Positions 33,853 through 41,703 of a stretch of DNA of 64,000 nucleotides are shown piece by piece; within the stretch, counting starts at the first letter, position 1; each line of letters starts with the position of its first letter. The notes beneath the pieces are model-generated. The model saw only the letters and a program-made list of their open reading frames with translations, had not been told where the DNA came from and did not search any database. Source of the DNA: DASPHG01 sp035629775 (GTDB taxonomy: Bacteria; Actinomycetota; Thermoleophilia; Solirubrobacterales; Thermoleophilaceae); the NCBI GenBank assembly GCA_035629775.1, contig DASPHG010000055.1:55110-119109 (forward strand). The letters are read 5' to 3'. The position numbers and the translations under genes were made by a program.

Positions 33853-34606
33853 CAGGCAACTCCGGCTCCTCGACCTGCGAGGCCAGTTCGTCCAGGGTTC
33901 GGCGCAGCAGGCGAGACACGTGCATCTGCGAGATGCCAAGCCGGCGCGCGATCTCGGATTGCGACAGCTCCTCGTGGAAGCGGAGCGCCAGGAGGGTGCG
34001 CTCGCGCTCCGGAAGCTCGCGCAGGAGCGGACCGACCGCCTGGGCGTCCTCGACGAGGTCGAAGCCCGGGTCGATCACGCCGAGCGTCTCCAGGCGGGTC
34101 ATGGCATCGCCGTCGGCGCCGAGCGGTGTGTCGAGCGAGTCGAGCGTGTGGTTCGCGCCCGCATCGATCGCCTCGAGCACCTCTTCGCTCGTGATTTCCA
34201 GGTACTCGCCGATCTCAGCCGGGGTCGGTGACCGCCCAAGGTCCCCCGTTAGCGCTGAGATGGCGTGCTCCACGTCGAGCGCCCGCTCCTGAAGTCCGCG
34301 CGGGACGCGCATCCCCCACCCGGTGTCGCGCGCATGCCGCTTGAGCTCGCCGCTGATCGTCGGAACCGCGTAGCTCGTAAAGGCGAGCCCGCGGGAGGGG
34401 TCGAAGCCGTCGATCGCCTTCAGCAGCGCGTACGCGGCCACCTGGTTGAGGTCGTCGAGGCTGTCGCTGGACCGGCTGAAACGGCGCGCGGTATGGCGCG
34501 CCAGCGGCAGGTAACGCCGCACGAGCGCCTCGCGCAGCTGCGGATCGCGGCTTCGGCGCAACTGGGTGAAGAGTTCGGCTTCGCGGCGTCTGGACAGGTT
34601 GTTCAC
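33830..34606 (-). CDS. SigB/SigF-type stress/sporulation-like sigma factor
   Basis: 258 residues from a GTG with a GAGAGGAG ribosome-binding site upstream. Region 2: YLPLARHTARRFSRSSDSLDDLNQVAAYALLKAIDGFDPSRGLAFTSYAVPTISGELKRHARDT; region 3: LGRSPTPAEIGEYLEITSEEVLEAI; region 4 HTH: LSQSEIARRLGISQMHVSRLLRRTLDEL. This is the SigB/SigF/SigG branch. No anti-sigma or anti-anti-sigma gene lies nearby, although these are usually co-encoded. A matching promoter precedes it. Confidence 0.93.
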   Translation of the reverse strand: MNNLSRRREAELFTQLRRSRDPQLREALVRRYLPLARHTARRFSRSSDSLDDLNQVAAYALLKAIDGFDPSRGLAFTSYAVPTISGELKRHARDTGWGMRVPRGLQERALDVEHAISALTGDLGRSPTPAEIGEYLEITSEEVLEAIDAGANHTLDSLDTPLGADGDAMTRLETLGVIDPGFDLVEDAQAVGPLLRELPERERTLLALRFHEELSQSEIARRLGISQMHVSRLLRRTLDELASQVEEPELPARCPLAA

Positions 34607-34688
34607 GGACTACTCCTCTCGTGGGCCAAAAAGAGGAGTCCGCCGTGACCGGGTGTGCAGCCGCGTACGTCCTACCTGAGTGGATTTT

Positions 34689-34713
34689 CACCCTGCTCGG
34701 GTTTTCCAAAACC
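34689..34713 (-). promoter_or_regulatory. Candidate SigB/SigF-dependent promoter of the sigma gene
   Basis: On the minus strand, GGTTTT (34713-34708) is followed 14 nt later by GGGTG (34693-34689). This fits the GTTT-N14/15-GGGTA promoter consensus of the SigB/SigF family and lies 83 nt upstream of the sigma GTG at 34606, suggesting autoregulation. A pattern match only. Confidence 0.4.
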
Positions 34714-34725
34714 TCCGCGGTATTT

Positions 34726-34756
34726 GCAACGGACGGGGTCAGTCCCCGTTCGTTGC
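34726..34756. terminator. Long hairpin with GGGGTCAGTCCCC core at the DUF4345 gene end
   Basis: Arms of 13 bases (GCAACGGACGGGG and CCCCGTTCGTTGC, one mismatch) surround TCAGT. The stem covers the stop codon of the DUF4345 gene and lies in the shared 3'/upstream space before the sigma-factor promoter. It can end transcription from the DUF4345 gene. Its core resembles the palindrome at 27693. Confidence 0.5.
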
Positions 34757-35128
34757 GCCCCTGATTCGCGCCTGCCACGTGACGAACACGACGGGCAGCG
34801 TGAGCTCGACGACCATCAGGGCGATCTGGCCGCCGGACGGCCAGTCCGTATCGAGCGCGGCGAGGATGCGGCTGAAGCCGGACAGGAAGAGGAGTGCACA
34901 GAACACGCGCAGCTCCAGCGTGCGCTCCTCGACACGCGGCGCCAGCCACAGGAGGAACAGCCCGGCCCCGATCCACCACACCGAGTAGAAGCGCAGTTCG
35001 GACTCGACGTTCGGCCCCGCGTCATTGGGTGAGGGGACGGAGTCCGCCCCTAGGAGCACCGTTGCCGCGCCGGCCACGATCGGGACGATCGCGACCACGT
35101 AGAGGGTGCGCCGCAACGCGGTAGCCAT
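34739..35128 (-). CDS. DUF4345 small membrane protein
   Basis: 129 residues with four hydrophobic helices (residues ~7-28, 45-65, 75-92, 100-120). ESELRFYSVWWIGAGLFLLW and LRVFCALLFLSGFSRILAAL match the DUF4345 pattern; family function is unknown. Starts at ATG 35128. Its stop lies inside a long hairpin. A second short palindrome is embedded in the coding sequence near residues 26-33. Confidence 0.8.
   Translation of the reverse strand: MATALRRTLYVVAIVPIVAGAATVLLGADSVPSPNDAGPNVESELRFYSVWWIGAGLFLLWLAPRVEERTLELRVFCALLFLSGFSRILAALDTDWPSGGQIALMVVELTLPVVFVTWQARIRGATNGD
35032..35051. repeat. Palindromic GGGGACGGAGTCCGCCCC-like element inside the DUF4345 gene
   Basis: AGGGG-CGGA and TCCG-CCCCT pair with one bulged A around a single G. 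It encodes part of the loop after the first helix of the DUF4345 protein. The short GC-rich stem resembles dispersed repeats in actinobacteria and may be an in-frame insertion. Confidence 0.35.
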
Positions 35129-35157
35129 TGCGCGAGGTTAGGCGCCGTGCATCCGGG

Positions 35158-35904
35158 TCAGTCGGGGTCGATCCCGACGTCGGTCCTGAGCGCGCGCACC
35201 TCGCCGGGCACCTCACCGTGCAGGACGAACGTGTCGCGCGAATAGGAAACGCGCCCTTCGTCGCGCAGTCGCGTGAGGGCGGCCGAGACCGACGGCCGCT
35301 GGGCGCAGACGAGCTCGGCGATATGCCGGTGGGTGAGCCGGAGCCGGAACGTCGTGCCGGCCTCGGTCACGTGACCCCAGCGGTCGGCGAGCGCCCAGAG
35401 CGCGAAGACGATCCGCTCGTCGACTCGCGGCGAGGTGTTCACCGCGAGCTGGTAGCAGAGGCGACGGCAACGGGCCACCTGTCGGCGCATCAGCGTGGCG
35501 ATGACCTCGGGCCACTCGGCGGCGGCGCGCGCGAAGGCGGCGTCGAGCAGCACGACGCGCGCCGTCGCCACCACCTCCCAACTGACGGTCGGCGGGACGG
35601 ACGTCTCGGGCCCGAGCGTTACCCACGGCTGGAGCACGTCGCCGCGCCCGAGCAGCTCCAGCGTGGTGCGGCTGCCCACCGCGGTGTGCAAGCCGAACGC
35701 GCCGTCCATCACGAGCAGCCCGAGCGCGCCCGGGTCGGTCGCCGGCTGGCGGATCTTCCACGGGCCCTGCGCCGCCTCGTAGGCACGCGCGACCAGGGTC
35801 GTGCGGGCGCGTTCGAATTCGTCGGGGGCGAGCGCGACCGCGAGGTCGGGGTCGAGGTCGAGGACGCGCACGGAGCGCGCGGCAGTACCGGCGGGAGCCT
35901 CCAC
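35158..35904 (-). CDS. Crp/Fnr-family transcriptional regulator
   Basis: 248 residues from a GTG. N-terminal cyclic-nucleotide-binding-like beta barrel (GALGLLVMDGAFGLHTAVGSRTTLELLGRGDVLQPW) and C-terminal winged helix: LTHRHIAELVCAQRPSVSAALTRLRDEG, with the recognition helix around residues 205-222. No Cys cluster for an Fe-S sensor, and the cAMP-binding arginine motif is not obvious, so the ligand is unknown. Divergent from the metallophosphoesterase at 35949 (44-bp gap). Confidence 0.88.
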   Translation of the reverse strand: MEAPAGTAARSVRVLDLDPDLAVALAPDEFERARTTLVARAYEAAQGPWKIRQPATDPGALGLLVMDGAFGLHTAVGSRTTLELLGRGDVLQPWVTLGPETSVPPTVSWEVVATARVVLLDAAFARAAAEWPEVIATLMRRQVARCRRLCYQLAVNTSPRVDERIVFALWALADRWGHVTEAGTTFRLRLTHRHIAELVCAQRPSVSAALTRLRDEGRVSYSRDTFVLHGEVPGEVRALRTDVGIDPD

Positions 35905-35948
35905 GGCGTTTCCAACGGTAGTGCGCCCGGCTCGGGCTACGATGAAGT

Positions 35949-37163
35949 GTGCGACTAGCGCGGCTTTGCGCCGGCCTTTTGATCCCGCTCGCCCTTCTAC
36001 CGGCGACCGCTGCGGCGCGCACGCCTGACGTCGCGTTTCGCTTCGTCTCGATCCCGGATCTCTTCAACGCCGACCTCGGCGACGTCCGGAGGATGGCCGG
36101 CTGGGATCCGGGTGACCCCAACTCGATCAACCGCTCCTACCGCCGCGCGATCGACACGGTCCTCGACGCGGTGGACCGCGAAGATCCACTCTTCGTGGCG
36201 GTCGCCGGGGACCTGGTGGAGGGCCACTGGGGCGAGGACGCCGACGGCACGGGCATCTTCGGCCCGGTGGGGACGGAGGAGGAGCGCCTGGCGGCGATCC
36301 GCCGGGCCGGCCATCTCTACTACGGCCAGTGGCAGCGGCGGTTCGAACGCCGCGGCCTGCTGACCTACCCGGCGGTCGGCGACCACGAGATCGGCGACGA
36401 CCTCGGGGGGCGCCCGCTGTGGGACCGCTGGCCCGCGGGCACCTTCCGGCACCGGGCGGTGCCCACCTACAAGGCGGTGTGGGCCGAGAACTTCACATGG
36501 CCGAACGGCGCGCCGCGGTTCACGCTGCGGCCGCTCGGCACGCAGTGGGAGTCCACCGCCTACGCCGTGTACCCGACCCCCGACATGCTTCTCGTGACGC
36601 TCGACGTTTTCCGCTACGACGCGTCAGGCGTTCAGCCGACCGTGACCGAGGGTCAGCTCGCGTGGCTCGACGCGCTGCTGGCGGACGCCGAGGGGCGGGG
36701 GGTCGAGAACGTGATCGTCCAGGGTCACGTGCCCGTGCTCGGACCGGTGCGGTCGCTCCACTCCGGCCGGCTGTCGCTGCTCGACGGCGGCCGGTCCGCC
36801 CTCTGGCGGACGCTGAAGGCCCACGACGTGGACATGTACATGTGCGGCGAGGTCCATGCCGTCACCGCGATCGTGGACGACGGGCTGCTCCAGGTCTGCC
36901 ATGGCGGTCTCATCGCGTACGGCGGCATCAACTACATGCTCGCGACGGTCTACGAGAACGGCCGTGTCGACCTGGAGGTGAAGCGTTTCAAGCGCACCTC
37001 GATCGACCGTGAGCGGCGGCTCTGGCAGACGAGCCTCAAGCGCCAGAACGGCGCGGTGCGCTACAAGCGCCGCCCCCGCCGGGTTGCCGGCGGCCGCTAT
37101 GGAGGCGCCGGCGGCTTCCGGCGGGTGACCGGCATGTTCCGGCCGTACGCGCCGCCGCATTAG
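35949..37163 (+). CDS. Secreted metallophosphoesterase
   Basis: 404 residues from a GTG; signal peptide CAGLLIPLALLPATAAARTP. Calcineurin-like phosphatase motifs: FVSIPDLFNADLGDVRR (first metal region, DxH weakened), VAGDLVEGHW (GDxxE/GD), VGDHEIGDD (GDHE for GNHE), VIVQGHVPVLGP and CGEVHAVTAI (GHxH-like). Exported hydrolase of a phosphate ester; substrate unknown. Basic C-terminal tail RYKRRPRRVAGGRYGG. It leads a rightward group with OpgC and an ABC pair. Confidence 0.82.
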   Translation: MRLARLCAGLLIPLALLPATAAARTPDVAFRFVSIPDLFNADLGDVRRMAGWDPGDPNSINRSYRRAIDTVLDAVDREDPLFVAVAGDLVEGHWGEDADGTGIFGPVGTEEERLAAIRRAGHLYYGQWQRRFERRGLLTYPAVGDHEIGDDLGGRPLWDRWPAGTFRHRAVPTYKAVWAENFTWPNGAPRFTLRPLGTQWESTAYAVYPTPDMLLVTLDVFRYDASGVQPTVTEGQLAWLDALLADAEGRGVENVIVQGHVPVLGPVRSLHSGRLSLLDGGRSALWRTLKAHDVDMYMCGEVHAVTAIVDDGLLQVCHGGLIAYGGINYMLATVYENGRVDLEVKRFKRTSIDRERRLWQTSLKRQNGAVRYKRRPRRVAGGRYGGAGGFRRVTGMFRPYAPPH

Positions 37164-37188
37164 GGTCACCTAATAAATCCCGACTCTT

Positions 37189-38358
37189 GTGGTATGGATT
37201 CCGGTCGTGGGCCCTTTGGGAACGGCTGGGGCAGGGGCGGAGCGCGATCTCGCGCTCGACCTCCTGCGCGGCCTCGCGATCTTGATCCTCGTGGTCAACC
37301 ACATCCATCTCGAGTCCGCGCTCGAGTACGGCACGGCGAGTCTCCTGTCCGCCGCCGAGGTGCTGGTGGCGGTGTCGGGGGTCGTGGCCGGGATGGTGTT
37401 CGGCCGTCGATGGCTGAGCCTCGGCGCGGCCGTGACGAGCCGGATGCTCCTGGCCCGCGCGCGAAAGCTGTACGTCGCGACGGTCTGTGTCATCGCGGTG
37501 GTCGGCGTGCTCGTGGCGTTGCCGGGAGTCGACACGAGCGTGATGACCGCGTCACCACGGATGGAGGCCGGCACCGACCTCTACGCATACGAGGGCGGCG
37601 CGCGGACCATCGTGGCGGTCGTGACGCTCGAGGCGGGCCCGTGGCAGTTCAGCATCCTCGGGCTGTTCATCGTGCTGCTCGCGCTGACCCCGGCGGTTCT
37701 GTTCGCGTTCGCGCGCGGGCTGTGGCTACCGGTCCTGGGCGTGAGCTGGGCGCTGTTCGCGCTCGGTCGCACCTGGGACGTCGATCTGCTCCCGACGCAG
37801 TCGGAGCGAGCCTTCCCGTTGCTCGTGTGGCAGGTGCTGTTCACCCACGGGCTGGCGGTCGGCTTCTACCGGCACCGTCTGGCGGCGCTCATCTCGCGCT
37901 ACCGGCGCCCGTTGACCGCGGGTGTCGCGATCGTGGCGCTGGCGGCGCTCGTCTTCAAGTTGGAGATAGAGGGGCTTGTCCCGCTGGGCCTCGACCGACT
38001 GCTGGGCTACGGGCCGATCGATTGGGCGCTGTGGCAGGACGCCCACTTCGACAAGACGACGCTCGACGCGGCGCGGATGGCGGTGCTCGGGGCGATCGGC
38101 TTCGGCCTCTACGCCGGCTTCCGCGCCTACCAGGCCCACGCGGAGCGTTTTCTCGGCTGGCTCCTGCTGCCGCTCGGCCGCAACTCCTTCTACGTCTTCA
38201 TCATGCACGTGTTCATCTGCCTGGGCGTGGCGCTCATGCCGGGTCTGGGCGCCGGCGGGCTGGGTCTGATCGGAAACGCGGTCGTCGAGATCGCGTGCCT
38301 GGCGCTCCTGTGGGTCATGGTGACGCGGCGTTTCCTCTTCTCGGTGGTCCCACGTTGA
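37189..38358 (+). CDS. OpgC-like membrane acyltransferase
   Basis: 389 residues, GTG start. Polytopic (about ten segments). LDLLRGLAILILVVNHIHLES contains the conserved Asp/Arg and His seen in OpgC/acyltransferase-3 proteins; LFTHGLAVGFYRHRL, and LPLGRNSFYVFIMHVFICLG mid/late. OpgC adds succinyl groups to osmoregulated periplasmic glucans in Gram-negatives; in an actinobacterium the acceptor is more likely a surface glycan. Close upstream of the ABC genes (21 bp). Confidence 0.8.
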   Translation: MVWIPVVGPLGTAGAGAERDLALDLLRGLAILILVVNHIHLESALEYGTASLLSAAEVLVAVSGVVAGMVFGRRWLSLGAAVTSRMLLARARKLYVATVCVIAVVGVLVALPGVDTSVMTASPRMEAGTDLYAYEGGARTIVAVVTLEAGPWQFSILGLFIVLLALTPAVLFAFARGLWLPVLGVSWALFALGRTWDVDLLPTQSERAFPLLVWQVLFTHGLAVGFYRHRLAALISRYRRPLTAGVAIVALAALVFKLEIEGLVPLGLDRLLGYGPIDWALWQDAHFDKTTLDAARMAVLGAIGFGLYAGFRAYQAHAERFLGWLLLPLGRNSFYVFIMHVFICLGVALMPGLGAGGLGLIGNAVVEIACLALLWVMVTRRFLFSVVPR

Positions 38359-38379
38359 ACGATCTCTGGAGGTTGGCCT

Positions 38380-39408
38380 GTGCGTCGTAGGCAGATAGTT
38401 CTCGTCCTGGCCGGCTTCGGCGTCCTGGTGGCCGCCGGCCTGGCGGCGCTTGTCGCGCTCACGGGCTCCTCGGACGAGGATCTCGTCGTCTACACGGCCC
38501 GCCTTCACTACGGCGAGGAGGAGGTCTTCCGCCGGTTCGCCGACGAGACCGGCTACGACCTCAAGCTGTTCGGCGGGACCGGCAGCGCGCTGACCGAGCG
38601 GCTCCGGTCCGAGGGAGCCGACACCGAGGCCGACGTGCTCGTAACCGTGGATGGCGCGAACCTGCAGCAGGCGCTCGAGTCCGATCTGCTCCAGCCGCTC
38701 TCGTCCCCGGCGGTCGAGGCCGCCGTGCCGGAGAACCTGCGCGACCCGGAGGGGCGCTGGACCGCGCTGACCACGCGTGCGCGCACGATCATGCGCAGCA
38801 CCGAGCGGGTGACCGGCGACGACGTGCCGCGGCGCTACGAAGAGCTGGGCGACCCTCGCTTCGACGGGCGGCTGTGCCTGCGGACGAGCGACAGCGTCTA
38901 CAACTCGTCCTTCGTGGCCGACCGGATCGCGAAGGACGGAACCGCGGCCACCGAGCGGATGCTGCGCTCCTGGATGGCGAACGACCCGGTCATCCTGGGG
39001 TCGGACGTGGACGTGCTGGAGGCGATCGAGGCCGGGAGCTGTGACGTCGGGCTCACGAACCACTACTACCTCGGGCGGATCCTGGCGGAGGACCCGGAGT
39101 TCCCGGTGACGCCCGTGTGGGCGGACCAGGGCGCGCGCGGGGCCCACGTGAACCTGTCCGGCGTCGGAATCGTGCGCCATTCGGACAACGTCCCGGTCGC
39201 GCGCGAGCTCGTCGAGTTCCTGGTGGAAGAGGAGTCGCAGGCGGAGTTCGCCGAGACGAACAGCGAGTTCCCGGCGAACCCGCGCGCCGAGCTGCCCGAC
39301 CAGCTCGCGGAGTGGCGCGGCTTCCGAGTGGACCCGATCGACGTCACCGGTGACGCCGGCCTGCAGGCCGACGCGGTCAAGCTCATGAACGAAGTCGGGT
39401 GGCGGTAG
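38380..39408 (+). CDS. Iron(III)-type ABC transporter substrate-binding protein
   Basis: 342 residues, GTG start with GGAGG nine bases upstream. N-terminal membrane anchor/signal (residues ~6-28) without a lipobox Cys. FbpA/FutA-like: LVVYTARLHYGEEEVFRRFADETGYDL, ADVLVTVDGANLQQAL and the metal-site tyrosine pair in GLTNHYYLGRIL. Captures ferric iron (or a similar metal) outside the membrane. Start of the permease overlaps its last ten bases. Confidence 0.88.
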   Translation: MRRRQIVLVLAGFGVLVAAGLAALVALTGSSDEDLVVYTARLHYGEEEVFRRFADETGYDLKLFGGTGSALTERLRSEGADTEADVLVTVDGANLQQALESDLLQPLSSPAVEAAVPENLRDPEGRWTALTTRARTIMRSTERVTGDDVPRRYEELGDPRFDGRLCLRTSDSVYNSSFVADRIAKDGTAATERMLRSWMANDPVILGSDVDVLEAIEAGSCDVGLTNHYYLGRILAEDPEFPVTPVWADQGARGAHVNLSGVGIVRHSDNVPVARELVEFLVEEESQAEFAETNSEFPANPRAELPDQLAEWRGFRVDPIDVTGDAGLQADAVKLMNEVGWR

Positions 39409-41027
39409 CGACCGAGATCCGGCGGCCGGCGCGTCCGCCGGCCTTCCGGTTCGACGCCTGGGCCCTCCTCGGGCTCGCCGTCGCCGGGCTCGTCGTCGCC
39501 CCGCTCCTGGTCATACCGGGCTCGTTCGTGTCGCCGCGGGTCGGCGAGCTGTGGGACATCACGAGCGCGATCCTGCCCGACGTCCTCGCCGACACGGCGA
39601 TCGTGACGGCGGGCGTGGGGGCCGGCACCGTGCTGCTGGGAGGCGCCCTGGCGGCGCTCGTCTCCTTCTACGAGTTCCCCGGGCGGCGGTGGTTCGACTG
39701 GGCGCTCGTGCTGCCGCTCGCGATCCCGGCGTACGTGCTCACGTTCGTCTACCTCGGGCGCTTCGGGACGGAGGGCGCGCTGCCGCTGCGCTCGCCGGGC
39801 GGCGCGGTCGTGATCCTCACGCTCGCGCTCTACCCGTACGTCTACCTACTCGCGCGCGCGGCCTTCCGCGGCCAGTCGCGCAACCTGATCGAGGCCTCGC
39901 GCAGCCTCGGAATGGGGCGCGGGCGGGCGATCGCGCGCGTCGCGGTTCCGCTGGCGCGGCCGGCGCTGGCGGCCGGAGCGCTGCTCGCGATGATGGAGAC
40001 GCTCGCCGACTTCGGCTCGGTCCAGCTCCTCGGCGTGAAGACGCTGACGGTGTCCATCTACCAGGTGTGGTTCGGCGCCTTCGATCGCCTCGCGGCCTCG
40101 CAGCTCGCCACCTTCCTGATGGGGATCACGCTGCTCATCCTGTTCCTCGAGCGGACGATGCGCGGGCGCCAGCGCTATGCGGAGCAGAGCACCGGCGCGT
40201 CCGTCGAGCGCGTCCGGCTTCGCGGTGCGCGAGCGGCCGTCGCCACCCTGTTCCCGCTCGCGGTGCTGATCATCGCGTTCGCCGGCCCGGTGGCCCAGCT
40301 CGTCGGGTGGGCGTTCGAGTCGTGGGACGACACACTCGTGCGCTCGGGCTTCGGCACGTGGCTGCGCAACAGCCTGATGCTGTCCGTGCTTGCCGCGGTC
40401 ATCGTCGTGCCCACGGCACTGCTGCTCGTCTACGGCCTGCGGGTAGCGCCGAGCCGGCTCAACCGCGCGACCGCCCGGCTCGCCTCCATCGGGTACGGCG
40501 TGCCCGGCTCGGTCGTGGCCGTCGGCGTCCTGCTCTCGCTCGCGTGGGTGGACCACCGCATCCAGGACGTGGCCGGATGGGTCGGCCTGTCCGTCGGCTT
40601 GCTCTTCACCGGCTCGGCGCTGGGGATGGTGTTCGCCTACGTCGTCCGGTTCCTCGCGCTCGGCTTCCAGGCCTTCGAGGCCCAGATGACACGACTCTCG
40701 CCGAACCTCGACGACGCAGCGCGGAGCCTCGGCGCGGACCGGCTCGAGGTGATGTGGCGCGTCCACCTGCCGCTGATGCGCGTCGCGATCCTCACCAGCG
40801 CGCTGCTCGTGTTCGTGGAGACGATGAAGGAGCTGCCCGCCACGATCCTGCTCCGCCCGCTCGGCGGGGACACGCTCGCCACCGCCGTCTGGCACTCGAC
40901 CAGCGAGTCGCTGTGGGAGGCCGCGGCTCCGCCCGCGCTGGCGATCATCGCCGTGGCGCTGGTTCCGGTGATCGTCCTCGTCCGGACGCTCGACCGGAGC
41001 GGGAGCACCGACGTGCTGCCCTCCTGA
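39399..41027 (+). CDS. Iron(III)-type ABC transporter permease (FbpB-like, duplicated)
   Basis: 542 residues, GTG start. Two homologous permease modules with about 12 membrane segments; EAA-loop motifs EASRSLGMGRGRAIARVAVPLARPALAAG (first half) and DDAARSLGADRLEVMWRVHLPLMRVAIL (second half). Matches FbpB/AfuB. No ATP-binding subunit gene follows: the next gene is convergent and overlaps the last 83 bases. An ATPase must come from elsewhere if the system works. Confidence 0.92.
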   Translation: MAVATEIRRPARPPAFRFDAWALLGLAVAGLVVAPLLVIPGSFVSPRVGELWDITSAILPDVLADTAIVTAGVGAGTVLLGGALAALVSFYEFPGRRWFDWALVLPLAIPAYVLTFVYLGRFGTEGALPLRSPGGAVVILTLALYPYVYLLARAAFRGQSRNLIEASRSLGMGRGRAIARVAVPLARPALAAGALLAMMETLADFGSVQLLGVKTLTVSIYQVWFGAFDRLAASQLATFLMGITLLILFLERTMRGRQRYAEQSTGASVERVRLRGARAAVATLFPLAVLIIAFAGPVAQLVGWAFESWDDTLVRSGFGTWLRNSLMLSVLAAVIVVPTALLLVYGLRVAPSRLNRATARLASIGYGVPGSVVAVGVLLSLAWVDHRIQDVAGWVGLSVGLLFTGSALGMVFAYVVRFLALGFQAFEAQMTRLSPNLDDAARSLGADRLEVMWRVHLPLMRVAILTSALLVFVETMKELPATILLRPLGGDTLATAVWHSTSESLWEAAAPPALAIIAVALVPVIVLVRTLDRSGSTDVLPS

Positions 41028-41703
41028 TCGCCTCGTCCATCGCCGCCACCGGGTCGTCGACGACCGCGCCGTGCCCGGTCGCGAGCCGCGCCGGCTCGAG
41101 TTCCCGGAGCGCCCGGGCGGTGGCGACCGCCGTCGGCTTGTGCCAGGTTCCGATCAGCGCCGGCGCCGGGAAGCGCAGCACGAGCTCGCTGCACACGAAC
41201 GGCCGGCCGACGGTGAGGAGGGCGTCGCCCGCGATGAGCGTTCGGTCACGCGTGTCCAGAAAGCCGACCTGGCCCGGCGTATGGCCCTTCGCGTCGACGA
41301 CCTCGAGCGATCCGATCCGGTCACCGAACGACAGCAGGGTGTCGGGCTTGACGCTCCGGGGACGGAAGACGAAGCCGCGCAGCTTCCCGCGCGGCTCGCC
41401 GGGGACCAGGTCCAGATCGCTGCGCAGGAGCCTGCTCTCGCGCTCGCCCACGAGCAGCTCGGCGTCGGGCAGCGCGCGCCGGAGCGGCTCGAGTGCTCCC
41501 GTGTGGTCGTGGTGGGCGTGGGTGAGTGCGATTCGACGGATCGGCGCGCCCGCGCGCTCGGCAGCGGCAAGGATCAGTTTCGCCGAGCCCGGCCAAAGGC
41601 AGTCCACGAGCGTCAGCCCGTCGGCTTCGCGCACGAAGAAGCAGTTCGTGGTGAACCGCTCGACCTGGATCAGGTTGTCGCCGTGCGTCGTCGAACGGCT
41701 CAT
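40945..41703 (-). CDS. Metallo-beta-lactamase-fold hydrolase
   Basis: 252 residues from the ATG at 41703, overlapping the stop of the secreted-protein gene upstream (ATGA). Metal motifs: LTHAHHDHTGAL (HxHxDH), GDALLTVGRPF, and the late His in ATGHGAVVDD; KGHTPGQVGF supplies a further ligand. Glyoxalase-II-like single-domain hydrolase, cytosolic. Its last 83 bases overlap the permease end, so the C-terminus (RRCSRSGRASGRGRSPEPAPRR) may be non-conserved tail. Confidence 0.87.
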   Translation of the reverse strand: MSRSTTHGDNLIQVERFTTNCFFVREADGLTLVDCLWPGSAKLILAAAERAGAPIRRIALTHAHHDHTGALEPLRRALPDAELLVGERESRLLRSDLDLVPGEPRGKLRGFVFRPRSVKPDTLLSFGDRIGSLEVVDAKGHTPGQVGFLDTRDRTLIAGDALLTVGRPFVCSELVLRFPAPALIGTWHKPTAVATARALRELEPARLATGHGAVVDDPVAAMDEAIRRAARRCSRSGRASGRGRSPEPAPRR

